64,000 nt of DNA from Glaciimonas immobilis (GCF_011947285.1 NZ_JAAOZT010000006.1:434001-498000), one strand, 5' to 3'. Positions 18,823 to 29,370 are shown, counted from the first letter of the stretch. Numbers and translations are program-made. Notes: a model not told the origin generated them from the sequence alone.

Positions 18823-19746
18823 TCATTCTAACCATACCATTTCACGCGACTCTCCCATCAAAAAGGCGCGGTTAGGCTCCATCACATCACGCAGATAGGT
18901 CCATAACGCCGCGACTCTGGCGACGTTGCGAGTTTCTCCTGCGGCCACCAGCCAAAACGTGCGCTGGATCGCGACCTGGCCATCCAGCACCGGTATTAGA
19001 TCGTGGCTTTGCTGGGCCAGAAAGCAGGGCAGGATCGCCAGTCCTTGCCCGCGACACGCCGCCGTGTATTGCGCAATCACGCTGGTACTGCGAAAAGCGC
19101 GGAAAGCGGTCGGCGCGACGTTTTCGTTATAACGTAGTTCTTCCGTAAAAACTAAATCGTCTACATAGCCAATCAATGGATGACTTGCGAGATCCTCGGT
19201 CGAGCGTATCGTAGTGTGATTCGCCAGATAGTCCGGCGTTGCGTAAACTTTCAGCACGTAATCGGCGAGCTTTGTCATGACAAAGTTGCCACTTTTTGGT
19301 CGCTCCAACGTGACGCTGATATCCGCCTCTCGTTTCGATAAATTGACAAAGCGCGGTACCGGCAGCAAATCGACGCTGATATGCGGATGACGTGCGCAGA
19401 AGTGCGCCAGATGGGGAGCCAGCACAAAGGTGCCAAAGCCTTCAGTCGCGCCCAGTCGCACTTGCCCCGATAGCAATCGGTTGTGCCCGCTCAATTCCTC
19501 CGCGGCAGCGTAGACGGTACTTTCTACTTGCTCCGCGTATTCAATCAGGCGATGGCCTTCAGCGGTCAGGGCATAACCTTGATTATTGCGTTCAAACAAT
19601 TGGCTCCCGACTTGCTCCTCAAAGCGTCGCATACGCCGCGAAACAGTGGAGTGGTCAATGCCTAGTTTTTTTGCTGCATCAACCAATCCCTGACTGCGGG
19701 TCAGTTCCAGAAATACCCGCAGGTTGTCCCAATCGAGTGCCGCCAA
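18823..19746 (-). CDS. LysR family transcriptional regulator, divergent from the mms cluster
   Basis: 307 residues with an N-terminal helix-turn-helix (about 5-65, DAAKKLGIDHSTVSRRMRRF) and a LysR substrate-binding domain (about 90-290). The start is TTG at 19746 with a strong GCAGGAG site nine bases upstream. It is divergent from the binding protein gene at 19872 with mmsA and mmsB beyond, so by the usual LysR habit it probably controls that cluster in response to a pathway intermediate; this is inference from position. A candidate operator with inverted arms lies in the shared region (19768-19787). Confidence 0.88.
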   Translation of the reverse strand: MAALDWDNLRVFLELTRSQGLVDAAKKLGIDHSTVSRRMRRFEEQVGSQLFERNNQGYALTAEGHRLIEYAEQVESTVYAAAEELSGHNRLLSGQVRLGATEGFGTFVLAPHLAHFCARHPHISVDLLPVPRFVNLSKREADISVTLERPKSGNFVMTKLADYVLKVYATPDYLANHTTIRSTEDLASHPLIGYVDDLVFTEELRYNENVAPTAFRAFRSTSVIAQYTAACRGQGLAILPCFLAQQSHDLIPVLDGQVAIQRTFWLVAAGETRNVARVAALWTYLRDVMEPNRAFLMGESREMVWLE

Positions 19747-19767
19747 AGTATTCTCCTGCTTATTTTT

Positions 19768-19787
19768 GCTTTGTAAAAATGCAAAGC
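19768..19787. promoter_or_regulatory. Candidate LysR-type operator
   Basis: GCTTTG (19768-19773) and CAAAGC (19782-19787) form an inverted repeat with eight bases between, in the 125-bp divergent region between the LysR gene and the binding-protein gene. Spacing and position suit a LysR recognition site. Confidence 0.45.
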
Positions 19788-19871
19788 CATTGTGGATTAT
19801 TTTCTATTGTCCCAATAATAATGCACATGCAGAATATGGCGACACAATATTAATAAAATAAGGAGACAACC

Positions 19872-21107
19872 ATGCCTCATAAGGTGTTTACACGCGGCTT
19901 TTCGTTATTAGCAGGGGTCATTTTAGCCAGCGCAAGTTTGGCAAGTCTGGTGCATGCGCAGGCTCCCGAGGTCTTTAAGGTAGGGATTCTGACCGACATG
20001 TCTGGCCCGTATTCGGGGATGGGCGGTCCCGGATCAATGGTGGCGGCCAGGATGGCGATAGAAGATTGCATGAAGGCCGAGTGCAAAGGCATGAAAATTG
20101 CGTTGCTCAGCGCCGATCATCAAAACAAAGCTGATATCGGTGCTTCCAAAGCACGCGAATGGCTGGATCGGGATAAGGTTGACGCTATCGCCGACCTGAC
20201 CAATTCTTCCGTAGCGCTGGCGGTGCAGCGACTGATCCGGGAAAAAGGTGGCATCGCCATGTATAGCGGTCCGGCGACAACCGTGCTAACCAATGCCGAG
20301 TGCGCACCCAACGGTTTTCACTGGATGTTCGATACTTATTCGCAAGCTGCCGGTGCAGCCGCTGCGTTGACCAAAATGGGCCAGAAGTCGTGGTATTTCA
20401 TCACTGTCGATTACGCTTTCGGGCAATCGCTGGAGAAGGACGCCAGCGACGTCGTCAAGCGTTTGGGCGGCACAGTCGTTGGTTCCGTACGCCATCCGCT
20501 AAATGCCAGCGATTTATCGTCATTTTTGTTGCAAGCGCAAAACTCAAAGGCGCAGGTGATCGGTTTGGCTAATGGGGGTCAGGACACCGTGAATGCGATC
20601 AAACAGGCGCGCTCGTTCGGCATCGGCACCAAGGATCAACGTCTCGCCGCTTTGCTAGTATTTTTGTCCGATGTGCATGCGTTGGGTTTAACGGATGCGC
20701 AGGGCCTGGTATATGCCGACGGTTTTTATTGGGACTTCGACAACGACACGCGGAGTTTCTCCAAGCGCTTTGAAGCGCTCAACAAGGGCAACAAACCGAC
20801 GATGGTGCATGCAGGCGTGTATTCCAGCGTCTATCATTATCTGAAGGCGGCAGCAGCGACCAAATCGCACGACGCAAATGTTATCTCCAAAAAAATGCGC
20901 GAAATACCGATTCACGATGCAGTCATGCGCAACGCCTCGATCCGTCCCGATGGTCGCGTGATCCATGATATGTATTTGTATCAGGTCAAGACGCCAGCGG
21001 AGTCTAAGGGTCCTTGGGATTATCTGAAGTTGTTATCTACCATCCCGGCAGATCAGGCGTTTAAACCGATGGACGCTTCTTGCTCGCTGACAAAAGAAAA
21101 AAGTTAA
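19872..21107 (+). CDS. Periplasmic substrate-binding protein, branched-chain amino acid/amide type
   Basis: A 411-residue type I periplasmic binding protein (Peripla_BP_6 fold) with a signal peptide cleaved near AHA-QAPEV (about residue 30). Visible pattern: VFKVGILTDMSGPYSGMGGPG at the start of the mature part, GIAMYSGPATT, WYFITVDYAFGQSLEKDA and AQNSKAQVIGLANGG. Such proteins feed LivHMGF-type or urea-type ABC importers, but no permease or ATPase gene is adjacent, so it is an orphan. It leads into mmsA and mmsB, which fits a valine-related or branched small-acid ligand; this is inference. A clear AAGGAGA ribosome binding site precedes the ATG. Confidence 0.87.
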   Translation: MPHKVFTRGFSLLAGVILASASLASLVHAQAPEVFKVGILTDMSGPYSGMGGPGSMVAARMAIEDCMKAECKGMKIALLSADHQNKADIGASKAREWLDRDKVDAIADLTNSSVALAVQRLIREKGGIAMYSGPATTVLTNAECAPNGFHWMFDTYSQAAGAAAALTKMGQKSWYFITVDYAFGQSLEKDASDVVKRLGGTVVGSVRHPLNASDLSSFLLQAQNSKAQVIGLANGGQDTVNAIKQARSFGIGTKDQRLAALLVFLSDVHALGLTDAQGLVYADGFYWDFDNDTRSFSKRFEALNKGNKPTMVHAGVYSSVYHYLKAAAATKSHDANVISKKMREIPIHDAVMRNASIRPDGRVIHDMYLYQVKTPAESKGPWDYLKLLSTIPADQAFKPMDASCSLTKEKS

Positions 21108-21129
21108 TTTGTCGAAAGGCGCTTATGCA

Positions 21130-21175
21130 CGCTTATGCCGATGGTGCGGATAGTGCGGATGGTGCGGATAGTGCA
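21130..21175. repeat. Short tandem repeats between the binding-protein gene and mmsA
   Basis: GATGGTGCGGATAGTGCG (21140-21157) is followed directly by a second copy with one change at the last base (21158-21175). Each unit is itself two 9-base near copies. Just before it, GCTTATGC occurs twice (from 21121 and 21131). The block is noncoding. Confidence 0.8.
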
Positions 21176-21256
21176 GGCGTATGGTGCGATTTTATGTGCC
21201 AATTTAAAGTGAATCATCTCCAGAGTCCGAATTTTTATTATTGAAGGAAACCAATC

Positions 21257-22765
21257 ATGTCCGAATCGTCTATTCCTAACGTGCCGCTGTATATCAACGG
21301 CAAAGCAGTCCAGTCCACCAGTACAGAATGGCGCGACGTTCTCAATCCGGCGACACAGGAAGTCGTGGCGCGCGTACCTTTTGCGACCAAAGCGGAAGTC
21401 GATGAAGCGGTAGCAACCGCTAAACAGGCATTCCGTACCTGGCGCAACACATCGCTGAGCCAGCGCATGCGCATCATGTTGAAATTTCAGCAGTTGCTGC
21501 GTGAAAATATCGCACCGCTGGCCGAATTAATTACCCGTGAACATGGTAAAACTTTGCCGGACGCAGAGGGTGAAATCATGCGCGGTCTGGAAGTGGTTGA
21601 GCACGCGTGCTCCATTACTTCGCTGCAATTAGGTGAGTTGGCCGAGAACGCAGCAACGGGTGTGGATGTCTACACCATCCATCAGCCGATTGGTGTCGGA
21701 GCCGGGATCACCGCGTTTAACTTTCCGGTCATGCTGCCATGTTTCATGTTCCCGGTCGCCGTCGCGTGCGGCAATACTTTTGTATTGAAGCCGTCCGAGC
21801 AGGATCCATCGGCATCGCTATTTTTGGTTGAGTTGGCACAAAAAGCCGGTCTGCCACCGGGCGTATTAAACGTCGTGCATGGCGGCCCTGACGTTGCCAA
21901 CATGTTGTGCGATCACCCCGATATCAAGGCGGTGTCCTTCATTGGTTCCACCAATGTCGGTACGCACATTTATCGCCGCGCCAGCGAAGCAGGCAAGCGC
22001 GCGCAATGCATGATGGGTGCAAAGAATCATTGCATCGTATTGCCAGATGCGAATAAAGACCAGGCCATCAACAATCTGCTCGGTGCGGCGTTTGGCGCTG
22101 CGGGGCAGCGCTGCATGGCTAATTCGGTGGTGCTGCTAGTTGGCAAGGCCAGAGACTGGTTACCCGAGATCGTAGCGCGCTCCCGCACACTTAAAATCGG
22201 TCCCGGCAGCGACCGTGCTGCGGATCTTGGCCCAATGGTATCTAAAGCCGCAAAAGCGCGCACTGAGCGTTTACTTGGCACTGGCGTTGAGCAGGGTGCC
22301 AGTCTGTTGCTGGATGGTCGTAATTGTCAGGTGGAAGGTTATCCAGACGGTAATTTTGTTGGTCCGACGATTTTCTCTGGCGTCACCGCCGAGATGGATA
22401 TCTATACGCAAGAGATTTTTGGCCCGGCGATGTGCGTAGTAGAAACGGAGACTTTGGACGACGCCATCGCGTTTATCAATGCTAATCCTAACGGCAACGG
22501 CACCTCGATCTTCACCTCTTCCGGTTGGTCGGCGCGTAAATTTCAAAATGAGATTGATGTCGGGCAGATCGGTATCAACGTCCCAATTCCTGTACCAGTT
22601 GCTTATTTTAGCTTCACGGGTTCACGCGCTTCCAAGCTCGGCGATCTGGGACCGAATGGCAAACAGGCAGTCCAGTTCTGGACCCAGACCAAGACCGTGA
22701 CCGCACGTTGGTTTGCACCGGATGACGATGGTGGGCAGATCAATACGACGATCTCGATGAAATAA
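21257..22765 (+). CDS. mmsA: Methylmalonate-semialdehyde dehydrogenase (CoA-acylating)
   Basis: A 502-residue aldehyde dehydrogenase converting methylmalonate semialdehyde (valine, thymine) to propionyl-CoA with NAD and CoA. Visible are [19 protein letters not shown], the NAD loop [12 protein letters not shown], the catalytic Cys in [11 protein letters not shown], and the family-specific [17 protein letters not shown] near the C-terminus. These separate it from general aldehyde dehydrogenases. It is followed by mmsB on the same strand, the standard valine catabolic pair. The ATG has GAAGGAAA upstream. Confidence 0.94.
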   Translation: MSESSIPNVPLYINGKAVQSTSTEWRDVLNPATQEVVARVPFATKAEVDEAVATAKQAFRTWRNTSLSQRMRIMLKFQQLLRENIAPLAELITREHGKTLPDAEGEIMRGLEVVEHACSITSLQLGELAENAATGVDVYTIHQPIGVGAGITAFNFPVMLPCFMFPVAVACGNTFVLKPSEQDPSASLFLVELAQKAGLPPGVLNVVHGGPDVANMLCDHPDIKAVSFIGSTNVGTHIYRRASEAGKRAQCMMGAKNHCIVLPDANKDQAINNLLGAAFGAAGQRCMANSVVLLVGKARDWLPEIVARSRTLKIGPGSDRAADLGPMVSKAAKARTERLLGTGVEQGASLLLDGRNCQVEGYPDGNFVGPTIFSGVTAEMDIYTQEIFGPAMCVVETETLDDAIAFINANPNGNGTSIFTSSGWSARKFQNEIDVGQIGINVPIPVPVAYFSFTGSRASKLGDLGPNGKQAVQFWTQTKTVTARWFAPDDDGGQINTTISMK

Positions 22766-22905
22766 GTGTGGTTGTATAAGTTTGCGTGTTTCTCGTCGCC
22801 GATCAATCATGAGGCGTTGGGTCGGTGGGTGTAGTTGAGCGCATTGTCGTTACACGTATTAACGGTTTTGTCGAATTAAGAAGTTCAGCACTAAAGGAGA
22901 AATAT

Positions 22906-23799
22906 ATGGATAGCGAAGTAGTTTTTATCGGTCTTGGCAATATGGGTTTGCCGATGGCGCTAAATTTGGTGCGCAGTGGATTGGGCGTGAGCGGTCACGA
23001 TTTGATGCCCGCCAGCGTCGAAAAATTTGTCGCCGGAGGAGGTACTAACAACCCGGATCTGGTATCTGCAATCAAGGCAGCCAAGACAATTATTACGATG
23101 CTGCCTGCGAGTCGCCACGTTGAGTCGGCATACTTTGGCGACCACGGTATTTTGGCGCAAGCCAGCCCCGGCGCCTTGTTAATCGATTGCTCGACGATTG
23201 CACCGGAGAGCGCCCGTAAGGTCGCGGCTACAGCGAGCCAAAAAGGTTTTACGATGGTCGATGCACCGGTATCCGGCGGCACCGGCGGTGCGGCGGCGGG
23301 GACGTTGACGTTTATGGTCGGCGGCTCTGTGGCAGGGTTTGACCTGGCCAAACCGTTTTTCGAAATAATGGGTAAAGCAATCTTTCACGCTGGTGAAAGC
23401 GGTTCCGGCCAGACCGTCAAGATGTGCAATAACATGCTGCTGGGAATATTGATGATCGGGACTTCCGAAGCGATACGCTTGGGTATGGCGAACGGTATGG
23501 ACCCAAAAGTATTGTCGGAAGTCATGTCAAAAAGCTCGGGCCGCAACTGGACGCTGGAAGTCTACAATCCTTGTCCCGGCGTGATGGAAAATGCGCCTGC
23601 ATCAAAAGATTATAGCGGCGGATTTGGCGTTGATTTGATGTTAAAAGATTTGGGTCAGGCTACTGAGAACGCATTATCAACCAGCAGCAGTATTCCGCTG
23701 GGATCGTTAGCGCGTAACCTTTACGACATCCACAGCAAGAGCGGTGCTGGCGGGTTAGATTTTTCCAGCATTTTTAATATGCTGGGGAAGGCGAAGTAA
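22906..23799 (+). CDS. mmsB: 3-Hydroxyisobutyrate dehydrogenase
   Basis: Oxidises 3-hydroxyisobutyrate to methylmalonate semialdehyde, the step before MmsA. The frame is open from 22825, but the ATG at 22906 sits behind a perfect AAGGAGAAAT site and gives the family N-terminus MDSEVVFIGLGNMGLPMA. It has the Rossmann GxGxxG, the substrate motif DAPVSGGTGGAAAGTL and the catalytic Lys region GSGQTVKMCNNMLLG. 297 residues, normal length. It is the last gene of the cluster before a strong two-way terminator. Confidence 0.94.
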   Translation: MDSEVVFIGLGNMGLPMALNLVRSGLGVSGHDLMPASVEKFVAGGGTNNPDLVSAIKAAKTIITMLPASRHVESAYFGDHGILAQASPGALLIDCSTIAPESARKVAATASQKGFTMVDAPVSGGTGGAAAGTLTFMVGGSVAGFDLAKPFFEIMGKAIFHAGESGSGQTVKMCNNMLLGILMIGTSEAIRLGMANGMDPKVLSEVMSKSSGRNWTLEVYNPCPGVMENAPASKDYSGGFGVDLMLKDLGQATENALSTSSSIPLGSLARNLYDIHSKSGAGGLDFSSIFNMLGKAK

Positions 23800-23933
23800 A
23801 TGTTAAGTTGGTCGTTCGCGTGACTGAATGCCGGCCCTCTTGTGATGGCCTGTTAATCGCTGTGTTTTTTGATGGCTTGTTGCCCGCGCATTCCGGATAA
23901 AATCGGTGGCGATCACCAAAGATTTTCGATATA

Positions 23934-23970
23934 AAAATGCCCCGACAGTCTTTCGACTTCGGGGCATTTT
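23934..23970. terminator. Bidirectional terminator between mmsB and efp
   Basis: A perfect 12-bp stem, AAAATGCCCCGA (23934-23945) with TCGGGGCATTTT (23959-23970), has a 13-base loop. The A/T ends give T tracts in both directions, fitting the convergent genes mmsB and efp. Confidence 0.92.
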
Positions 23971-24055
23971 ATTTATCTCGGCACTGCATTGACTTTCTCA
24001 ATCAGCTTGCAACTCAGCTGGAGAAAGTCAGCAGCGCGTTCATCATCAATCGATA

Positions 24056-24631
24056 TTAATTACGGACAACTTTTTTGTATTCGTTAGTGCGTGTATCGAT
24101 TTCGATCATATCGTCCTGGCTCACAAATAGTGGCACTGAGACGGTGTGACGATAGGCTTCTACCGCGTTTTCAATCTTGGCTTCTTTCAGAACGTTACCT
24201 GAAGTGTTGCCTTTGATTGCTGGCTCTGAATAGACTACTTGACGCACGATTGTCGTTGGCAGTTCGACTGAAATTGCTTTGCCATCGTAAAAGACCGCTT
24301 CGCATTCCATGCCGTCTTTTAGGTAATGCAACGCATCGCCCAGATTTTCGCCTTCGATTTCGTACTGCTCATAGTCCGAATCCATAAATACAAACAAAGG
24401 ATCAGCGAAATAAGAATACGTTACGGCTTTTTTATCGAGGACAACGACATCAAACTTATCGTCGCCACGCATGACGTTTTCTTGCGGGCTATTAGTCAAA
24501 AGATTCTTCATCTTCCACTTATAGGTAAAGCCCGTCCGGCTTGAACCGTTGACATCAGAGCGCAAAATGATCATTGGCTTGCTATCAACCATAATAATGT
24601 TGCCAACGCGAATTTCTTTTGCAGGTTTCAT
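24056..24631 (-). CDS. efp: Elongation factor P, arginine-type
   Basis: 191 residues, three OB-like domains, with [20 protein letters not shown] at the start. EF-P enters the ribosomal E site and relieves stalling at polyproline. The tip of domain I reads NGSSRTGF: Arg at residue 32 instead of the lysine modified by EpmA in enterobacteria. Arg32 EF-Ps are rhamnosylated by EarP, and the earP gene lies directly upstream on the same strand (137-bp gap), which makes the modification type very likely. It ends at the shared terminator 23934-23970. Confidence 0.97.
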   Translation of the reverse strand: MKPAKEIRVGNIIMVDSKPMIILRSDVNGSSRTGFTYKWKMKNLLTNSPQENVMRGDDKFDVVVLDKKAVTYSYFADPLFVFMDSDYEQYEIEGENLGDALHYLKDGMECEAVFYDGKAISVELPTTIVRQVVYSEPAIKGNTSGNVLKEAKIENAVEAYRHTVSVPLFVSQDDMIEIDTRTNEYKKVVRN

Positions 24632-24768
24632 AGCGAATAGTCGTAAAAAAGGGGGTTACTTAAGAATCGTCTGTAGCCCGCTGGTAAAAAACCACAAGCC
24701 CACGTCTGATTGAATTTTGTATTGCGTTAAAAATTAGCCCTACATCTTAACCTAATTTTGCGCATCAG

Positions 24769-25935
24769 CTACCGAACTGTTTCGGCAAACTTCAGCAAAT
24801 TGGACGTAAAATCACCATTTTTCATCATTTGGTTCTGCCAATCCGTAGTCATCAAGGCAATTTTTTTCAGGTCTGCCAAGAATAGAGGCCAGCTTTCATC
24901 CAGATTTTCTGACCATTCATTATTGCCAGTGACCGCGTTCCAGCCTGATGAGAACGCTACTGAGTTATCGGTTCTTGCGGTATGGCATTGCACAAACGCG
25001 TTAAGTTTAACGTGATGCAAGTTTTCGTCTTGCGGATAGATATGCCAGATAAACGGCTTGCCCGCCCATTGTGCGCGAACGAACGAGTCTTCTCCGCGCA
25101 CGAAATTCAGATCGCATGCCCATAATAATTTGTCGTAGTCGGCCTGAGGGACAAAGGGCAAAATGCGCACCGTTAATGCGCCGCGGGTCGCCGTTGCGCC
25201 GACCCCGGCTTCTGCTCCTAGGAAGGCTCGCACTGCTTCTGCGGCGACGCCTTCGGGTATCAGGCAGGTCACTGCTTGGTCGCATTTCTGCCAGGCATCG
25301 AACAGGGCCGCAACCGGGGCATGCGGGTAACAGAATAAAGAAACTTTAAGAGAGGCCATCTCAGCCGATGTCACCCCAAATTGCGCGAAAAAGGCCAGCA
25401 TCGCAGCAGGGTTATTTTGGAAGGACTCACGCTGTTGTTGCAGGCCGGATTCCAACAATAAGCCGCCGGTTTTATCCGTAAATCCGGGAAAGAAAAAGTA
25501 TTTTGTCAGCGATTGCGTTGGCGGCGACGATAACTTGTGACAGCCTTCCACCCACGCCTCGGCAGTCAAACCTTCCAGATTGAACCAGACAGGCCGGGGC
25601 GTTCGCTGTGCCATCGCGGCGATGTAGCCAGGCGGTATGTCGCACGCAAAAAACTCAATGACGCAATCGGCAACGTCATCGGCTGAAAATACACCATTTT
25701 GATCGCGCCAGTGGCGCACTGTCACGGCACCAATTTTTTGCGCGTCGAGGTCAACGGCGATCTCGGGACAGATACGTTTAAAACTCCGTAAATCGTCCAC
25801 CCATAAGGTGACGGCAATGCCATGTTCTTGTTCTAATTGCCGGGCTAAACGCCAGCAGATTCCTATATCGCCGAAGTTATCGACGACTTTACAGAATAGT
25901 GCTAACGAGGTTATTTGGGGTTTTTGGAGAGGCAT
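24769..25935 (-). CDS. earP: EF-P arginine rhamnosyltransferase EarP
   Basis: A 388-residue GT-B glycosyltransferase that transfers rhamnose from dTDP-beta-L-rhamnose to Arg32 of EF-P. The N-terminal motif VVDNFGDIGICWRLARQL carries the expected catalytic Asp residues (Asp19, Asp23), and the C-terminal donor-site motif RGEDSFVRAQWAGKPF carries the conserved Glu282. It is upstream of efp on the same strand. The dTDP-rhamnose synthesis genes (rml) are not in this window. Confidence 0.96.
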   Translation of the reverse strand: MPLQKPQITSLALFCKVVDNFGDIGICWRLARQLEQEHGIAVTLWVDDLRSFKRICPEIAVDLDAQKIGAVTVRHWRDQNGVFSADDVADCVIEFFACDIPPGYIAAMAQRTPRPVWFNLEGLTAEAWVEGCHKLSSPPTQSLTKYFFFPGFTDKTGGLLLESGLQQQRESFQNNPAAMLAFFAQFGVTSAEMASLKVSLFCYPHAPVAALFDAWQKCDQAVTCLIPEGVAAEAVRAFLGAEAGVGATATRGALTVRILPFVPQADYDKLLWACDLNFVRGEDSFVRAQWAGKPFIWHIYPQDENLHHVKLNAFVQCHTARTDNSVAFSSGWNAVTGNNEWSENLDESWPLFLADLKKIALMTTDWQNQMMKNGDFTSNLLKFAETVR

Positions 25936-26003
25936 GTTTAGTTGATTTTCGATTCAAATTCTTTGCTGTTTTAATTAAGTCAGTCTGCAGGCTAACATCC
26001 CGC

Positions 26004-26942
26004 TCAAAGTAGTTCGACATTCAGCAGATTCAGATAGCAACTTTCACGCGTGGTATTCACAAAGTCGGCCAAATACGGCTTTTCGGAAGCCTCCGGGAGA
26101 CATGCCGCATACAGTTTACCGATCAGGCCGGTCGGCGTGATCCGTTTGGACAGCACGTAATCGCGATTCAAATAATTTTGTGCCGCCCAGATCGGCAAGG
26201 TTCCGATTCCGCGTCGACTGGCTACCAGTTGCAGCATTGCGACGGTCAGTTCGGTAGTGCGGCGGTCCGTCGTGATACCAGCTGGTTTAAGCACTTGCCG
26301 CACCACGTCGAGCATGTCGTCTGGCACTGGATACGTGATTAAGGTATCGGTCGCAAAGTCTTCCGCCACCAAAAATTCGCGCGTGGCCAGCGGATGATCG
26401 TGCGCCAGTAATGCAACAATTTCAAAGCTGAACAGCGGATGATAATCGACTTTCTCGTCCTGATCGATTTCGGCCACGATAGCCACGTCGGCCTTATGTT
26501 CATACAGCAAGCCGACCGGATCAGCCTGAAACCCAGAGACGATGTCTAATTCCACCTCGGGCCAGCGTTTTCGGAATATATCCATCGCTGGCATCAGCCA
26601 GTCAAAGCAGGTGTGGCATTCCACCGCTATCCGTAATTGCCCGGCGACACCTTGCGCCATTCGGACCAGATCGCGTTCGCTTTCGGCCACTTGGGGCAAT
26701 ACCGCATCGGCCAGTTTTAGCAGGCGCTCGCCCGCAGGCGTAAAGCGGACCGGTACCGATTTACGTTCGAATAAACTGCTGCCGTGGTGATCTTCCAGTT
26801 GCTTAATCTGATGGGATAACGCCGATTGGGTGACGTTGAGCAGGGTGGCGGCGCGCAACAGATTGCCGGCCTCACGTAATGCATGCAGTGTTTTTAGATG
26901 ACGTAGTTCGAGTATGGATTGCATCGGCGAGATACTTAACAT
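26004..26942 (-). CDS. metR: LysR family regulator MetR
   Basis: 312 residues with an N-terminal helix-turn-helix (LRAATLLNVTQSALSHQIKQLEDHHGSSLFERK) spread over residues 27-60 and a LysR effector domain. In enterobacteria MetR activates metE with homocysteine as co-activator. It is divergent from metE across about 125 bp that contain a perfect MetR box, which supports the name strongly. A second in-frame ATG at 26924 (MQSILELRH) could be the true start; neither has a clear ribosome binding site. Confidence 0.92.
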   Translation of the reverse strand: MLSISPMQSILELRHLKTLHALREAGNLLRAATLLNVTQSALSHQIKQLEDHHGSSLFERKSVPVRFTPAGERLLKLADAVLPQVAESERDLVRMAQGVAGQLRIAVECHTCFDWLMPAMDIFRKRWPEVELDIVSGFQADPVGLLYEHKADVAIVAEIDQDEKVDYHPLFSFEIVALLAHDHPLATREFLVAEDFATDTLITYPVPDDMLDVVRQVLKPAGITTDRRTTELTVAMLQLVASRRGIGTLPIWAAQNYLNRDYVLSKRITPTGLIGKLYAACLPEASEKPYLADFVNTTRESCYLNLLNVELL

Positions 26943-26950
26943 GGTGACTA

Positions 26951-26963
26951 TGAATGAAATTCA
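26951..26963. promoter_or_regulatory. MetR box
   Basis: TGAATGAAATTCA exactly matches the known MetR consensus TGAA-N5-TTCA. It lies in the metR-metE divergent region, about 100 bp before the metE start and next to the metR start, as expected for activation of metE and autoregulation. Confidence 0.85.
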
Positions 26964-27066
26964 AGTTGATTCTTAATATTTGTCGTTTGAATCATAATCT
27001 AAATTACGAGAGACTGCTAGCCATGGCGTTCACACGCAACCACCTATCGTTTTTAAAGGAATAATC

Positions 27067-29370
27067 ATGGCAGTCGCACACGTTTTGGGATTTCCGCGTA
27101 TTGGCGCGCAACGCGAGCTGAAATTTGCGCAAGAGTCTTTCTGGAAGGGCACCACGAATGAGGCGGCATTACGTGAAACCGGCGCAATCCTGCGTGCCAG
27201 ACACTGGAAAGCGCAGGCAGATGCGGGTTTGGATTATGTCACCGTCGGTGATTTTGCATGGTACGACCAGGTGCTCGGCACGTTGGCATTGTTGGGCGCG
27301 ATTCCCCAGCGCTTTGGATTCGATCCGCAACAATTGACGCTGGCAGAATACTTTACGTTAGCGCGGGGTGATAAACAACACTTTGCTATGGAGATGACCA
27401 AATGGTTTGATACCAATTACCACTATCTGGTGCCTGAGTGGAGCGCAGCTACGCGCTTTGACGGCGGCGTTAACTGGCTGCTGGATGAGATCGCGGAAGC
27501 ACAAGCGCTAGGATATCGCGTCAAGGTGGCATTGGTAGGACCGCTGACGTTGCTCTATCTGGGTAAGGTGAAAGGGGAATTTGTCAATAAGCTCGACCTT
27601 TTACCGAGCGTCATCGCAGGTTATCAAAAATTGCTTAGTCGCTTGCAACGGGCGAGCGTTGAGATAGTACAGATTGATGAACCTATTCTGGTGCTTGACT
27701 TGGACAGTGCGTGGGTGCAGGCATTTGCGCCGACTTATGCGGATATCCAGCCGGTCTCGCCACCGTTGTTGTTGACCACTTATTTTGGCGAAGTCAAAGA
27801 TCACTCCGCGTTGTTAAGCGCGTTGCCGGTCATGGGCGTGCATCTGGATCTGGTGCGCGGACCCGATCAACTCGCAACATTTGCGCAAGACTGGCCTCAG
27901 GACAAAGTCTTGTCCGTGGGCGTGGTGGATGGTCGCAATTTGTGGCGCTGCGATCTGGATAGCACGCTGGCCCGACTAAAACCATTGCAGGCGCAATTGG
28001 GTGATCGGCTGTGGGTTGGGTCTAGCTGCTCGTTACTGCACGTTCCTGTTGATCTGCAATATGAAGAGAAGATCGATGCTGAGTTAAAAGGCTGGCTATC
28101 GTTTGCGACACAAAAATTGTCAGAAATCGTTGCATTGAAAGAGGCCTTGAACACCGATCAGTTTTCATATTGCGCAACTGAAACAGACGCGCAATTTGTT
28201 GCCTCAAGGGCGGCACTGTTCAGTCGGCAGCACTCAACCCGGATTCATAATCCGCTAGTTCAAAAACGTCTGGCGGGGGTAAAAGAGGGCGATGCAGAGC
28301 GCGTCAGCGACTTCAAGACGCGTATCGTTAAGCAACAAGCCAAATGGAAGTTGCCGCTATTTCCTACTACTACGATAGGTTCTTTCCCTCAAACAAAAGA
28401 GATACGCAAGTCGCGCGCCGCTTATAAACGGGGTGAAATCGGTCATTTGGATTATCTTGATCAGATGCGCGACGAAATTCGTCTGGTGGTGCAAAAGCAG
28501 GAAGAACTTGGACTAGATGTTCTGGTCCACGGCGAACCCGAACGTAACGACATGGTCGAGTATTTCGGCGAGCAATTGTGGGGTTACGTATTTACGGCCA
28601 ACGGCTGGGTCCAAAGCTATGGCTCGCGCTGCGTTAAACCGCCAGTCATTTACGGCGACGTGTATCGCCCGGAAGCCATGACCGTGGGTTGGAGTCAATT
28701 TGCGCAAACCTTGACCGACAAGCCGATGAAAGGGATGTTGACCGGTCCTGTCACCATGCTGCAATGGTCGTTTGTACGGGACGATCAACCGCGCGAAACC
28801 ACCGCGTTGCAGATTGCTTTGGCATTACGTGATGAAGTGCGCGATCTGGAAAAAGCGGGCATTGGCATGATCCAGATTGATGAACCCGCATTCCGCGAAG
28901 GCTTGCCGCTCAAAGCGTGCGACTGGAAGCACTATCTCGATTGGGCAGTACGCGCATTCAAGATCAGCGCCGCCGGTATCTCGGATGAAACACAAATCCA
29001 TACGCACATGTGCTACTCCGAATTTAACGATATTTTGCCTTGGATCGCTGCAATGGATGCCGACGTAGTTACGATAGAAACCTCGCGTTCTGATATGGTG
29101 TTGCTGGATGGATTTGGTGCATTTGCCTATCCCAACGATATCGGTCCCGGGGTGTACGACATCCATTCTCCGCGCGTCGCACAGGTCGATGAAATGGAGC
29201 GCTTGCTGCGGAAAGCACGGGACGTGATTCCCGATCAGCGCCTGTGGGTCAACCCTGATTGCGGTTTGAAAACCCGCGGATGGCCTGAGACTTATGCGGC
29301 GCTGGAGAACATGGTAACAGCAGCGCGGCGCTTGCGGGCAGAGGTGGAAGCGGAACGCAAGGCTGCGTAG
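27067..29370 (+). CDS. metE: Cobalamin-independent methionine synthase
   Basis: 767 residues; transfers the methyl group of 5-methyltetrahydropteroyl-triglutamate to homocysteine. Visible are the N-terminal [20 protein letters not shown], the [17 protein letters not shown] domain junction, the homocysteine and zinc sites in [12 protein letters not shown] and [11 protein letters not shown], and ETSRSDM. The ATG follows TAAAGGA. Transcription is probably MetR-activated (box at 26951-26963). No cobalamin riboswitch is seen. Confidence 0.97.
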   Translation: MAVAHVLGFPRIGAQRELKFAQESFWKGTTNEAALRETGAILRARHWKAQADAGLDYVTVGDFAWYDQVLGTLALLGAIPQRFGFDPQQLTLAEYFTLARGDKQHFAMEMTKWFDTNYHYLVPEWSAATRFDGGVNWLLDEIAEAQALGYRVKVALVGPLTLLYLGKVKGEFVNKLDLLPSVIAGYQKLLSRLQRASVEIVQIDEPILVLDLDSAWVQAFAPTYADIQPVSPPLLLTTYFGEVKDHSALLSALPVMGVHLDLVRGPDQLATFAQDWPQDKVLSVGVVDGRNLWRCDLDSTLARLKPLQAQLGDRLWVGSSCSLLHVPVDLQYEEKIDAELKGWLSFATQKLSEIVALKEALNTDQFSYCATETDAQFVASRAALFSRQHSTRIHNPLVQKRLAGVKEGDAERVSDFKTRIVKQQAKWKLPLFPTTTIGSFPQTKEIRKSRAAYKRGEIGHLDYLDQMRDEIRLVVQKQEELGLDVLVHGEPERNDMVEYFGEQLWGYVFTANGWVQSYGSRCVKPPVIYGDVYRPEAMTVGWSQFAQTLTDKPMKGMLTGPVTMLQWSFVRDDQPRETTALQIALALRDEVRDLEKAGIGMIQIDEPAFREGLPLKACDWKHYLDWAVRAFKISAAGISDETQIHTHMCYSEFNDILPWIAAMDADVVTIETSRSDMVLLDGFGAFAYPNDIGPGVYDIHSPRVAQVDEMERLLRKARDVIPDQRLWVNPDCGLKTRGWPETYAALENMVTAARRLRAEVEAERKAA

